Shown: positions 32,076 to 43,423, counted from the stretch's first letter. The stretch is DNA of 64,000 nucleotides from Ichthyophis bannanicus (GCA_033557465.1 CM066033.1:586426438-586490437), one strand, 5' to 3'. The notes: generated from the letters alone by a model not told the origin. A program made the numbers and translations.

Positions 32076-33603
32076 GCCTGAAGGCGGCGCATGACCAAAG
32101 GGGTACGCCCCTTTGGTGCCTCGTCGGTGTCCCGTCGAGGCTCGGGGCATTTTGCCCTCCTGATATTTGCTACTGGGGATGCCTAGAGGGCATGGTAAGA
32201 GGGAGTGTAAGGTGATGGAGAAAGATTCTGTGACAACAGTTTCAACACTGAAGGGTCGTACCAGCCCAATAGACCAGCATGTGAGAGTGCTGGAAGATTT
32301 GAAGCTTGGGTCAGAATTTTTATGGCTTGATATGTCTACCTCTGTTAACACGTCTTTATCTGGTGTCTTCCTGAGTTCCATCGATAGGACACCACGTCTG
32401 AATCCAGCTCCTTTGAACTGTGGCATGGGTGGGGAGGAGGTAACCCCCTTGGTGGGCCCAGTAACTGCATCGGTGAAGTGGTTTCTGAGGGTCCCCCCGC
32501 ACTGCCTCAGTGTTGGCTCTTTATTGCTAACTCCTATTCAGTCGGGTAAGCCTGAGGCCTTAGGTTTATTACCTTCGGTCTCTTCTGCTGATGTTTCCTT
32601 ATTTGACATTTGGAAAGTGGTTCTGAGACCAATGCTTTGCTATCTGGCCTTATTAATCAAACGGTGAAGTTTTCTCAACAGGTTGTTTCTAAATCCTGTG
32701 AGGGGGATACTAGGATTGCTGCTTGCTCCCGGTGATTGGATGATGTGGATAAACATTTGGGTTTATTGCAAGAGGGGGGGTCATGCAGGAGTGAAAAATA
32801 GCTATGTGTTGCTTAAACAAATTGAAGCTCTAGAAAACGCTCATCCAAAAAATTTAAGGTTACTTAATTTTCCAAAGATGCATTTGCTGTCTCCATTAAT
32901 ATTATTTAGGAAATATTGTAAAGAGATTTTATTAATTTCTGATTTTGAATCTGTTGGGGTTTCTGATCTTTATTATTTGCCTACTCGATCGGTAACATGT
33001 GATGGTGACGTTGCCCATGTTGCTTTTTTGGAATCTTCTAATGAGGAGATCTCTGCTCGGGCAACGTTAATCGTGTCCTTATCTGCTGTGGCTGATAAGG
33101 TTAAAATCTTGAGGGCTTATTTCTTGAAAAAAGATCTCCTGTATTTTGGATATAAGGTTTCTGTTTTCCAAGATGTGGCAAGGTCAGCTCAGGTGCAGAG
33201 TAAATCCTTCCTGCAGCATAGACCTTGTGTCTTGGCTGCAGGGGGGGACTTTCTTTTTGCAATTTCCTTGTAAATGTTCAATCACTTTGAATAATGTTAA
33301 GTATGTGTTTTCTGGCCCTCTTCATTTGGAAAATCTTTTGACTAACAAGTAGAGTCTTACAGCGGTTTTGTGCTATGGTATATAATTTTCAAACTCTGTT
33401 TAGTCGTTTCATTTTGGATTGTCCTGTAAGATTTTGTTTGCCTCTGCTTGTTAGGGGTGATCATCCTCCCTTAATGTGGGCTAGAAAGACTTTCTTTTTC
33501 TTTTTTTTATTATTTTCCTTTATTATTATTTATCTACTAAAAGATTTTTTCATGGTGTTATGCTTGATGTGTATGCCTATAAAATCTGCAATAAAAACAA
33601 AAA
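32076..33603 (+). mobile_element. ORF1-only L1 element (half-L1-like), copy A
   Basis: A 1528-bp insertion with a perfect 14-bp target duplication AGAAGAAAAGATGG (32062-32075 and 33604-33617) and an A-rich 3' end (AATAAAAACAAAA). It encodes an L1 ORF1-type protein and nothing resembling ORF2. The order is 5' leader (about 32076-32200), ORF1 (about 32200-33352), 3' UTR of about 240 bases, then tail. The duplication and A-rich end show it was inserted by an L1-type machinery supplied in trans. A sister of almost equal length lies at 46344-47872. Confidence 0.85.
32167..33352 (+). pseudogene. L1 ORF1-like RNA-binding protein (copy A)
   Basis: The N-terminal Pro/Ser/Thr-rich segment spans about 32170-32667. 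After in-frame stops, 32683-33273 has the region leading into LENAHPKNLRLLNFPK (start of the RRM-like domain, about 32827-32880). It continues ARATLIVSLSAVADKVKILRAYF, then KVSVFQDVARSAQ and SKSFLQ (C-terminal domain). A frameshift in a G-run at about 33241-33247 moves the end to another frame: FLQFPCKC...YVFSGPLHLENLL, stop at 33352. This domain order matches L1 ORF1p, a trimeric nucleic-acid chaperone. Homology is by motif pattern. Stops mean this copy is not functional. Confidence 0.78.
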
Positions 33604-34325
33604 AGAAGAAAAGATGGCGACAAAACTTTTTCAGGTATATTTTGGGGAGGAGGAAAATCAGAGGTAGAATTTCAGGACGCAAAAGTGCCAGGAATGGATT
33701 TGTGGAAAGTGACATTGAAAAAGCGAAAGTGCTAAACAAATACTTCTGCTCTGTTTTTACCAGAGAAAATCCTAGAGAAGGACTAAATATACAAATGGGA
33801 ATGGAGTAGATACCACACCATTCACAGAAGATGATGTGTTAGAGCAACTTGCAAAACTGAAAGTCATCAATACCAAAGGATGTTTTTAATAGATCCTTAC
33901 AGACAGGAGAAGTTCCACAGGACTGCAGAAGGACTGATGTGGTATCTCTTCTCATAAGTGGCAGTAGGGAAGAAGTTATGACTTCCTTGAAACCAACAGG
34001 TTGCATGATCTGAGACAACATGGTTTTACCAGAGGGCAGTCTTGCCAAACAATCTGATTGAGTTCTTTGACTGGGTGACCAGAGAACTAGATCAAGGGCT
34101 TGCGATGGATGTGATCTTCCTAGATTTCAGCAAAGCCTTTGATACTCATAGGAGGCTAATCAATAAACTCAACAGCTTGGGGATGGGTCCCAAGGTGCTG
34201 AACTGGATCAGATATTGGTAGACTGACAGACATCAGAAGGTGATGGTAAATGGAGCTCACTCGTATGAAAGGAAGGTGATTAGCAGTGTACCCTAAGGTT
34301 CGGTCCTGGGATCGGTACTGTTCAT

Positions 34326-35222
34326 AGTAACATAGTCAATGACGGCAGATAAAGACCAGTATGGTCCATCTAGTCTGCCCAGTAAGATGGCAAGAGTAGG
34401 TGCACCTGCCGCTCCGTGCAGGCCCCCCACCCTATATCTTTGTTTAAGGGGTGAACCCACCGCTTTGTTTAGGACACCCCTATATGTTGGGAAATTAGAT
34501 AGTTACGTTTATTTTGATTTTATCCTGTTGCTGTAAAGGGATCCACAGTGTCTGTCCCATGCCATTTTGAATTCTGTCCCTGTATTTTCCCCCCAACACT
34601 TCCATCGGGAGGGCATTCCAAGCATCCACCAGCCTTTCAGTGAAAAAGTATTTCCTGACATTGCCTTTCAATTTACCCCCTTGCAGCTTCATTTATTTAT
34701 TTTATTTAGAAAGTTTTGTATACTGCCTTATCCTTCAATCAAAGCGGTCACAACACAATTGGGGGATACATTTAACACACAGGGATATGAGACACATACA
34801 CTAATACTTACAGGGAACATGGGCAATGGAGGGTTAAGTGGCTTGCCCAAGACCACAAGGAGCATCTGTGGGACTAGAAACCCCAGTCCTTCTGGCCCAA
34901 GGTTGCTGTCCTCTACTGGGATTTGAACCCCTAACCTTCTGGCCTGAAGTACCTTGCCCCAAGCACTAGGCTACTCCTCCCCTATTCTATGACAGCTTCA
35001 TGTTATGCCCTTTAGTTTTACAGCTTCCCCGTCTTTGGAAGAGGTTTGTTTACTCATTATTTCTCTTTAAGTATTTAAAGGTCTGAATCATATCTCCCCT
35101 ATCTCTCCTCTCCTCCAGAGTGTACATATTTAGGTCTTCAAGTCTCTTCTCATAAGGCTTCTGATGCAGGCTCCAAATCATTTTGGTCGCCTTCCTCTGA
35201 ACAGTTTCCAGTCTTTTTATAT
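34326..35222 (-). mobile_element. CR1 3'-end fragment, minus strand
   Basis: Starts with the CR1 terminal GTTACTATG-type end (34326-34345 on the minus strand) and 3' UTR, then the C-terminal RT codons YEKRLEDLNMYTLEERRDRGDMIQTF (35065-35160), stopping at about 35222. It is inserted between motifs B and C of the plus-strand CR1. Heavily 5'-truncated. A SINE sits inside it at 34693-34992. Confidence 0.8.
34693..34992 (-). mobile_element. tRNA-derived SINE with 9-bp target duplication
   Basis: Minus-strand sister of the SINE at 11152. The head has GGAGTAGCCTAGTGCTTGG (box A region) and GGGGTTCAAATCCC (box B, about 34921-34934). The middle has CTTGGGCAAGCCACTTAACC and the tail is TTATTTATTTTATTTA read as AAATA repeats. 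It is flanked by CAGCTTCAT at 34684-34692 and 34993-35001. It interrupts the CR1 3' UTR at that exact point. Confidence 0.9.
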
Positions 35223-36078
35223 TTGTATTTGTGAGTGATGTTGCTGAAGGAGTGAATGGAAAAGTCTGTCTTTTTGCAGGTGACACGAAAATTTGCAAGA
35301 GCGAATTCCCCTGAGGGTGTGGATAACACGGGGAAAGATCTACAAAAGCTGGAAGAATGATCTAATGCTTTGCAGTTAAGATTTAATGTGAAGAAATGCA
35401 GTTTTGGAGACCATATCTCTCAAAGGACATAAAAAGACTGGACACAGTTCAGATGAAGGCAACCAAAATGATTTGGAGCCTGCATCAGAAGACTTATGAG
35501 AAGAAATGTGAAGACCTAAATATATATATACACTCTGGAGGAGAGGAGGAACAGGTGAGATATGATTCAGACCTTTAAATACTTAAAGAGTATTAATGAA
35601 CAAACAACCCTCTTCCAAAGATGGGTAAGCTGTAAAACTACAGGGCATAACATGAAGCTGCAAGGGGGTAAACGAAAGGCAATGCCAGGAAATATTTTTT
35701 CACTGAAAGGCTGGTGGATGCTTGGAATGCCCTTCCGATGGAAGTGGTGGGGGCAAATACAGTGATAGAATTCAAAATGGCATGGGACAGACACAGTGGA
35801 TTCCTTTATAGGAACAGGATAAGATCAAAATAAACATAACTATCTCTTATATCTCAGTAAAAAGGGGTGACCTACATGGAGCGGTGAATACACCCCTAAA
35901 CAAAGGCATGGGGAGGGTGACCTGCACAGAGCAGTGAGTACACCTCTAAACAAAGGCATGGGGAGGAATGACCTGCACAGAGAGGCAGGTGCACGTATTC
36001 TTGCCGCCCTGCTGGGTAGACTAGATTGGCCATACTGGTCTTTATCTGCCGTCATATAATATGTTACTATGTTGCTAT

Positions 36079-36135
36079 GACAACTATCCAGAGGGTGACC
36101 ATGAGTCAACATCAGCTCGACAGCATGTAACAGCA
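36079..36135 (+). repeat. RTE/BovB-like LINE 3' end fragment
   Basis: CTATCCAGAGGGTGACCATG, then a degenerate GTC...CTCGACAGCA and AACAGCAAAA. It matches the 3' end of the RTE at 36736 read on the same strand as the fragment at 31513-31694, so it is the far side of the CR1 insertion. Confidence 0.7.
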
Positions 36136-36722
36136 AAAAGATTATTACAAAAATTTAATAGACCACAAATTGAAAATACATCCTAGTGGTTTACATTCTA
36201 AAACAATATAAACCAAAATGTATGCAATACAATCTACAATACAATTGATATACACTTAGATGTAAACAACAAAACTAAAACACTAGTATATTATATGGTA
36301 TCTTGGTACACTGACATAAAATTCATCTTCAAATGCCTTTCCAGAAAGTAATTGTGTGCCATGTTTTAACTTTTAGTGCCTGACACAATGTTTTTATGAA
36401 TTTATTTACTTTGATTATGTCACTGGTTTGCTATTTAATCTAAAATATTTTCCAAAAAATTAATTCTGCAAATGAAGAGAGACAGAAGTCTGGCAAGAAC
36501 TGAAAAAATGCAAACAAGGGAGAAATTGTTAAACAGTTAAAGATGATAATAAACAGTCTGTAGATTGCTAGAAGTGTCTCACGATATAATGAAAGTTACT
36601 ACTGATGCTGGTTACCCAGCCGTCCATACGTTTTTGTACAGAATCCATGGTGGCCTCTCCCATTTCATTACTAGTTTCTATGAATATTCATACAAAATAA
36701 AAAAGCTGTTTAAGGAAAAAAG
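36136..36722. other. unassigned AT-rich DNA, possibly an L2 3' UTR
   Basis: The start (TTATTACAAAAATTTAATAG...GGTTTACATTC) resembles the minus-strand tail region of L2 copies at 13495 and 14195. The rest shows no gene or boundary. Confidence 0.35.
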
Positions 36723-36735
36723 GGGAATTCAGAAT

Positions 36736-39700
36736 GTTGTTGTTGTTAAGTGCCGTCGAGTCGGAGTCGACTCATGGCGACCCTCTGGATAGCTATCCTA
36801 AATTGTGTTCGGTCTTCAGTCAGGCGGCTCATTGTTGACAAACTGGTACCCGTAGCTGCTGTTATTGTATCGATCCATCTCATTGCTGGCCTTCCTCTTT
36901 TGCATTGACCTTCTATCTTGCCAAGCATGATGTCTTTCTCTAATGATCTCTCTCTCCGCATGATGTGTCCAAAGTATGAAAGTCAAAGTCTTGTCATCTG
37001 AGCTTCTAAAGAAAGCTTAGGTTTGATCTCCACTAGTACAGACTGGTTTGTTCTTCGGGCAGTCCGTGGTATACACAGTATTCGCCGCCAGCACCATAAT
37101 TCAAAGGCATCAATTTTCTTCCTGTCTATCTTTTTCACTGTCCAGCTTTCACATCCATATGATGTTATTGAAAATACCATGGCTTGAACAAGTCGAATCT
37201 TTGTATGGAGAGAGACATCTCTGCTCTTCAGAATCTTATCTAGGTCTTTCATAGCCATTCTGCCAAGAGCAATGCGTCGTCTGATTTCTTGACTGCTTGT
37301 TGCTTCTTTATTGATAGTTGATCCAAGTAGGTTAAAGTTATTTACGATTTCAATTTCTTCTCCTTCGACGATGAACCTGTTGATTATGCCAGTTGTCATG
37401 ATCTTTGTCTTCTTTACATTAAGGTGCAGGCCCATTTTGAGACTATGTTCTTTGATTGTGAGAAGCAAATGTTTCAAATCATCTTCACTTTCCGCCAGTA
37501 ATGGGGTATCATCAGCATAGCGAAGGTTGTTGATGAGTCTTCCACCAATCTTCACACCTCTGTTGTCTTCATACAATCTTGCTTCTCTGATGATTTCTTC
37601 TGCATATAAATTAAACAGGTAGGGGGAAAGTATGCAGCCTTGTCTTACACCTTTGCTTATTTTAAACCATTCTGTTTCTCCTTGTTCCGTTCGAACTGTT
37701 GCTTCTTGATCAATGTACAGAATGTGCAAGAGAACGATCAGGTGTTCTGGTATACCCATGCTTCTTAATGTGGCCCAGAGTTTCTCATGGTTTACACAGT
37801 CAAAAGCTTTGCTATAGTCGATAAAGCACAAATAGATATCCTTTTGGTATTCTTTAGTCTTTTCAAGGATCCATCTCACATCCGCAATGATGTCTCTCGT
37901 TCCTCGCCCTTTTCTGAACCCTGCTTGCACTTCAGGTAGTTCTTGTTCCAGGTATGATTGTAGTCTCTTTTGAATAATCTTCAGTAGAATCTTGCTGGCA
38001 TGTGGGATCAGAGCGATTGTGCGATAATTTCCACAGTCAGTTGGATCACCTTTCTTTAGTATTGGTATAAACACAGATCTTTTCCAGTCAGTTGGCCATG
38101 ATGCTGTCTTCCATATTTCTTGGCAGAGCCTTGTAAGTACGGTAACAGCTGCATCAGATTGCTGTAATACTTCTATGGGAATGCAATCAATGCCTGGTGC
38201 TTTGTTCTTTGATAAGGCTTTCAATGCTGCTTCAACTTCTTCTTTCATCACCAATGGTTCCAGATCATAAGGTACAGGTTGAAACGGCTGTTGGTCCACT
38301 TGATCTTTATCATATAAAAACTCTGTATATTCCTTCCATCTTTTCTTGATCTTCTCAGCATCATTCAACATAGAACCTTGAGCATCTTGTAACATTCCAA
38401 TTCGAGGCTGGAACTTTTTCTTTAACTCTCGTAGCTTTAGGAAAGCTGATCTTGTTCTTCCTCTAATAGTTTCTGCTTCTATTTCCTTGCATGCGTCATT
38501 GTAGTACTTTTCCTTGTCCTGTCTTGCTGCATGTTGGAAATCTCTGTTGAGTTCTGTGATTGTTTTTCTTTCTCCTCTGGCTTTAGCTTCTCTGCATTTC
38601 TGGGCAATTTTCAGAGTTTCTTCCGTCATCCATTTTGGCTGTTTTTGCTTTTTTAACTTTTGTAGAGACTTCTCGCTTTCTTCCAACACAACCTTCTTGA
38701 TGTCATTCCATAACTCTTCTGGAACTCTATCATTTGTATCTAAAGCAGAAAATCGATTTTGCAGGCAGTCTTTAAATTCCAGTGGTATATTCTCAAGGTC
38801 ATATTTTGCTGCATTCATGAGTGGTTTGCTCTTTTTCAGCTTTAGCTTGAGTTTGCATACTAGTAGTTGATGATCTGTACCACAGTCAGCTCCAGGTTTT
38901 GTCTTTGTTGATGTTATAGAGCTTTTCCATCGTTGACTTCCACAGATGTAGTCAATTTGATTTTTATACAATCCATTGGGTGACGTCCATGTGTACAGTC
39001 GCCGCTTGTGTTGCTGGAAGAAGGTGTTCGAGATGAATAGATTGTTGGTCTTGCAGAATTCTATCAGTCTTTCTCCAGCTTCATTTCTGTTGCCAAGTCC
39101 ATATTTTCCAACTACTTTGTCTTCTTCTTTGTTGCCAACCTTTGCGTTCCAATCACCCATGACTATCAGGATATCCTGTTTGCATGTTCTGTCAATTTCA
39201 GCTTGTACTTGTTCATAGAACTCTTCAATTTCATTCTCTTCTGCAGCTGTTGTTGGGGCATATACTTGAATTATAGTTGTGTTGATAGGCATTCCTCGTA
39301 GACGAATAGAGATTAAGCGTTCACTGACTGCATTGTATTTCATTACAATTCTTGCAAGTTTCTTCTTTATTATAAATGCAACACCATTTCTTCTTTGTCT
39401 TTCATTTCCAGCATAGTAGACTATGTGATCTTCTGATGCAAAGTGCCTGATGCCAGTCCATTTCAGTTCGCTGACACCCAACAGATCAAGTTGTACACAT
39501 TCCATTTCATTCTTGACCACCTCCAACTTCCCTTGGTTCATGCTTCGTATGTTCCATGTTCCAATGTGTAAGACATCTTTACAGCTTCTGACTCTCATTT
39601 CATGCGCAGCTACATCAGCAGTCAGACGTCCCGAGGACTTTGATCCAACCACATCATAAATGCTGGCTTTACTCTGAAAAGTCTTCAGCTCTTCCCCAGT

Positions 39701-40057
39701 AGCTAGTTGAGTGCCTTCCAACCTGGGGGTCTCATCTTCCAGCATTACAGCACAATTTGTTTTGTTATAACTGTCCATTGGGTTTTCATGGCAAGATACA
39801 GAAGTAGATTGCCGGGCCTTTCTTCCACGCAGTTTAAGTTTGGTGTTGTTGCCGTTGTCACAGAAATGTGATCCTCCGCCGTCAACACTATCCCATTCTG
39901 CTGCTGCCCAGATGGGTGGTTTGTCTTGGTCTGGCATCTCAGCTGAGACCTGTCCATCTTGGGAAACCCTGCCAGTAGTTAAACTACCGATAGTTTAGCT
40001 CTCAGCATCACTGATGCACACAAGCCCTCACAGCACGACAAGCTGCAAACCAAGTGA
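36736..40057 (-). mobile_element. full-length RTE/BovB-like LINE
   Basis: A 3322-bp element flanked by a perfect 13-bp duplication GGGAATTCAGAAT (36723-36735 and 40058-40070). On the minus strand it has a 5' UTR of about 120 bases, one long ORF (39937-36746) and a very short 3' end. That end contains GTCGACTCCGACTCGACGGC and a CAA-repeat tail (36736-36747). Single-ORF structure, short 3' end and endonuclease/RT sequence fit the RTE clade and most resemble the BovB group. The intact duplication and near-intact ORF imply a recent insertion. Confidence 0.93.
36746..39937 (-). CDS. RTE ORF: endonuclease-reverse transcriptase, one in-frame stop
   Basis: The ORF runs 984 codons from ATG 39937 to a TGA at 36983-36985, then stays open in the same frame to 36746 for about 79 more codons (YFGHIMRRERSLEKDI, MRWIDTI). 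The endonuclease shows HIGTWNIRSMNQGKLEVV (about 124-141), SELKWTG (Glu157), MGDWNAKVG (260-268) and CGTDHQLL (352-359), all catalytic residues kept. RT shows YRTIALI (638-644), motif A FIDYSKAFD (705-713), motif B GVRQGCILSP (763-772) and YADD (807-810). The C-terminus has ELWCWRRIL before the stop. In BovB proteins the stop position falls at a Lys between Leu residues (L.L then YFGH), so this is one nonsense change. Confidence 0.92.
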
Positions 40058-40161
40058 GGGAATTCAGAATAGGTCAGCATTTTGTTATAGCAGAAAATGC
40101 TACAGTATATACTATATGTACTGTACCTGCCTATTTGCAGTATATACCTCCATACACAGTA

Positions 40162-41519
40162 GGGGTCTTTTACTAAAGAGTGTTAGCTGACAATGCATGT
40201 TCTGGCACATACTGAATACATGTTGGGACCCACATTGCCAGCTAGTGCAAGGCCATGACATTGGATGATTCCTGTGCCATCTAACGTTAGAGTTGTGGCT
40301 AGGTGAAGTAGGGGTGGAGTGGATGTGATGTGCTCGGTGCAGTTAGCGCCGAGTTCACACCACGTGCTAACTGCATTAGTGTGGGATTATTTAACGCCAT
40401 CTCAATAGGTGGAGTTAAGTACACCCGTGCTAATGTGGTGTGCATGAAGGGACAGAATTCCACCTTAACTGCCATGGAAATGCTTTCCACACCCCTGATA
40501 GTTAATGCAGTGTTGTACCTAACACGCCATAGTCCAGGCACTATTGTCACTTCATTAGTGATATAGCGGAAGGGCTGTCGGGTAAGGTTTGCCTCTTTGC
40601 GGATGATACCAAAATCTGCAATAGAGTAGACACCCAGGAAGGGGTAGATAACATGAGGAAGGATCTAGCTAAGCTTGAAGAATGGTCTAGAATTTGGCAG
40701 CTGGGATTTAATGTTAAAAAATGCAAGGTCATGCATTTGGGCTGCAGCAATCCAAGGGAGCAATATAGTATAGGGGGTGAAGTACTTTTGTCCACTAAAG
40801 AAGAGCGGGACCTAGGCGTGGTTGTGTCTGATGATCTTAAAGTGGCTAAACAGGTAGAAAAGGTGACAGCAAAAGCTAGAAGGATGCTTGGGTGCATAGG
40901 GAGAGGAAAGGCCAGCTGAAGAAAGGAGGTGATAGTGCCTCTGTATAAGTCTTTGGTGCGACCTCATGTGCAGTGTTCTGTGCAATTCTGGAGACCGCAC
41001 CTTCAAAAGGATATAAACAGGCTGGAGTCGGTACTGAGGGTGGTTACTAAAATGTTTAGTGTTCTTCATTATAAATCATATGAGGACAGACTTAAGGATC
41101 TCAATATGTACACCTTAGAGGAAAGGCGGGATAGAGATAATATGATTGAGACGTTTAAATACCTCGGTGGCATAAATGCACAGGAGGAGAGCCTCTTTCG
41201 ATTGAAAGCAAGCTCTACTAAGAGGGGATATGGGATGAGGGTGAAAGGGGATAGATTCAGGAGTGATATGCCAAAATGTTTCTTTACGGAAAGAGTGGTG
41301 GATCTGTGGAATAGTCTCCCAGTGGAGGTGGTAGAGATGAAGTCAGTATCTGAATTCAACGTAGCATGGGACAAACACAGAGGATCTCTAAAGGAAAAAA
41401 GGGGACTGTTGTAGTGATTGATGTGGAAGGACAGACTAGATAGGCCATGTGATCTTTTTCTGTCGTCATGTTTCTAAGTTTAGATGCAATACCTTAGCAC
41501 CCTTTAGTAAAAGGGCCTC
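40162..41519. mobile_element. TIR DNA element (ends TTTTACTAAAG), interrupted by a CR1
   Basis: The left end GGGGTCTTTTACTAAAG at 40162 and right end CTTTAGTAAAAGGGCCTC at 41502-41519 are inverted repeats, each next to TA. The left arm (40162-40560) and right arm (about 41482-41519) are separated by a CR1 fragment. It is non-coding. A TA duplication would fit Tc1/mariner but is too short to decide. Confidence 0.5.
40561..41481 (+). mobile_element. CR1 3' fragment inside the TIR element
   Basis: 5'-truncated CR1 closely related to 19151-20069. Motif C region CLFADDTKICN is at about 40590-40622, then the C-terminal RT codons (40653-40919 and 40929-41414; LEEWSRIWQLGFNVKKCKVMH and LKDLNMYTLEERRDRD), and the 3' end CTTTTTCTGTCGTCATGTTTCTAAG. 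A stop at 40917-40919 and few other lesions suggest it is younger than the CR1 at 17058. Confidence 0.85.
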
Positions 41520-41521
41520 TA

Positions 41522-42429
41522 CACATTAGGTGGGCAAAGTCAGTTCATACTAACTGTATCCCTTTGTATAATTAGATTCTTAGTACATTTCACAAATATA
41601 AGTAACATTTTAGGATGGTAGGGGAAATTTAGATGTTCTGTTCCAGACATTACATCAAAATTTGTAGCCCTCGAGCAATATTTAACTTTGATAGCATCTT
41701 GAATAAAGATCAGTATCTTCTTTCTGTGTATTTAGGACAAATTCATGAATAAACAGATTTTCCTCATTATTCTGAGACAACCACAGCCATCTATCATATA
41801 GGCAGGGCCAACCCGTCCACTAGGCAATCTAGGCGGCTGCCTAGACCAGCTGGCCTGGGTGGGCAGCTGCAGTTTCACACATGACCAGCCACACCGTACT
41901 CCCCAGCTGCCACCAATTTCATTTGGGGGGGGAGGCAGGCAGTGAAAGCAGCAGTATTTACAAAAGTGGCTGCTTTTTGCTGCTGCTTTCTTGCCCGCCA
42001 ATGTTACAAAGATAACCCCAGAATAAACGCAGACTCATATAATATTTTTGTTGGATCCACAGTCAGGAGAGGACAACATCACTCCTCCAGGACTGCAATA
42101 TCCATGGCATTACCAGTCAATCCAGGCTTGATACACGTCCAATTCGATGGCCTTAACCTCCCACACAAAATGCATGTTTTGAGCTATATTCAAGCTCTGC
42201 TTCAGGTGCCGTGGGACAGTGAAACTTGTTCCAAGCTATTCACCTAAGGATGCCAAGAAGCCTAAAACCCCTAAACTGTCAACATATGAATGTCTGCCCT
42301 TACAAACATTAGCTGACAAATCAACACATCAGTCTTCAGAACCACCAGTCAGGCAAGGGGAATCCTCAAAGCATCGGGGATGCCCTCACCAAATTGGATA
42401 AGAACTAGAACAAACTCGGCCAATCATTC
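41522..42429. other. mostly unassigned; possible hAT end at 41803
   Basis: No gene. At 41803 CAGGGCCAACCCGTCCACTAGGCAATCTAGG resembles a hAT terminus (compare CAGGGCCGGATTTAC at 56177), written here in part; no matching right end was found. 42000-42429 may be the 3' flank or 3' UTR of the adjacent Penelope-like fragment. Confidence 0.35.
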
Positions 42430-43370
42430 TCCAAGTTCAAACCCATAGGGTTGACTGTGTTCAAACAAAATATCCAATGCTGTTCCATCCATTGCTATCT
42501 ATTTAATCTGTCACTGCACCAAGGATCACAAGGGGCATGATCAATGATCCACCATCGTAGATCATCAAAAGTATGTTGCATAGAAAGACAATGTTCCACA
42601 ACTGGAGCAGAGCAAACAGCCATTCTGATATGGGATGAATGCTCACCCATATGCAATTTGACAGTATGAGTGGTACGACTGATGTATAATAAATCGCATG
42701 GGCAACATAATACATACACCACATAACTGGACAAACAAGTAATGTGCACCTCATAAAATAGTTATGTCCCCTAACGGGATCTTCCCAGATGACACCCTCT
42801 ATTGTGGTCTGACAAAAAGAATATCCCCCATAGGCAAAGTGCCTTGCATCCACCACACAACTAACTGGATGGTCCACCAATAGACCTGATCTCACCAGCT
42901 TGTCCCTGATGTTCAAGCCCCTAGTGTGATCTATGGTTAAAGGTTTATCAAAACAAGGATGTAACTTCTAGATGGCCTAATGCTTCCTCAACAAGCATAT
43001 CATGTAAGCTGTATTTTGCATAAAAGGAAGGGTGCCAACAATATCATCAATGTCTGAAGAATGCGATGTAGCCTCCTCCAATAATAGCCACTTGCGATGT
43101 GTATAGCAAGCATGAGTATAAGCTCTCTTGATTGCATGCACAGGATAATCACGATACAATAGCCGGTCCCTAAAAGCCATTGCTTGACAATGAAAACCTT
43201 CCAAAGTAGAACAAATGTGATGAAGTTGTAGAAATTATCCAAAAGGGAGACCCCTATGCAAAGGTCCTGGATGATGACTCTGATAGCGCAGTAAACTGTT
43301 GCACTGTACCGGCTTCCTAAACAATGTAGTGTGCAATTGGCCCAAATTCTTATAACTTTTGTTGTCCAAA
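42430..43370 (-). mobile_element. Penelope-like element fragment with GIY-YIG domain
   Basis: Minus-strand pieces fit a Penelope-like element. The RT end shows TLFRKPVQCNSLLRYQSHHP (about 43330-43270), CSTLEGFHCQAMAFRDRLLYRDYP and AIKRAY (43210-43120). The linker shows DKLVRS and HPVSCVVDARHFAYGGYSFC (42905-42810). The GIY-YIG nuclease has YVVYVLCCPCDLLYISRTT, HMGEHSSHIR and VVEHC (42749-42570). PLEs pair RT with GIY-YIG, which cuts the target. The usual GIY-YIG Gly-Ile-Tyr is represented by LLYISRT, where LLYVGKT is commoner. Several frames are broken, the 5' half is missing, and it is inactive. Confidence 0.78.
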
Positions 43371-43423
43371 AAAATCTACCATTAGGGACTTATCCTGGAT
43401 TTTTGAAGAGCACTACCTGTGTA

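Larger units (their letters stand above)
31695..36078 (+). mobile_element. CR1 LINE, plus strand, split by two insertions
   Basis: 5'-truncated CR1. It contains endonuclease end and linker (31695-32075, HSKLKVLDFKNTD, KYLK...GWEGIQEVELEWAKLK), the KYFCSVFT block (33618-33775), RT fingers to motif B (33830-34325; QHGFTRG, motif A VIFLDFSKAFDT), motif C as FAGDTKIC (35270-35295), the C-terminus and the 3' UTR ending GTTACTATGTTGCTATGA at 36078. A 1.5 kb L1-type element interrupts it at 32076, and a minus-strand CR1 3' fragment at 34326. Motif C has Gly for the first catalytic Asp, and many stops and frameshifts are present. Confidence 0.85.

Noticed and set aside
36753..36775. Near-palindrome GTCGAGTCGGAGTCGAC as a regulatory site
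   Set aside because: It is part of the conserved RTE 3' end and recurs in degenerate form at 36105-36125, so it is element sequence.
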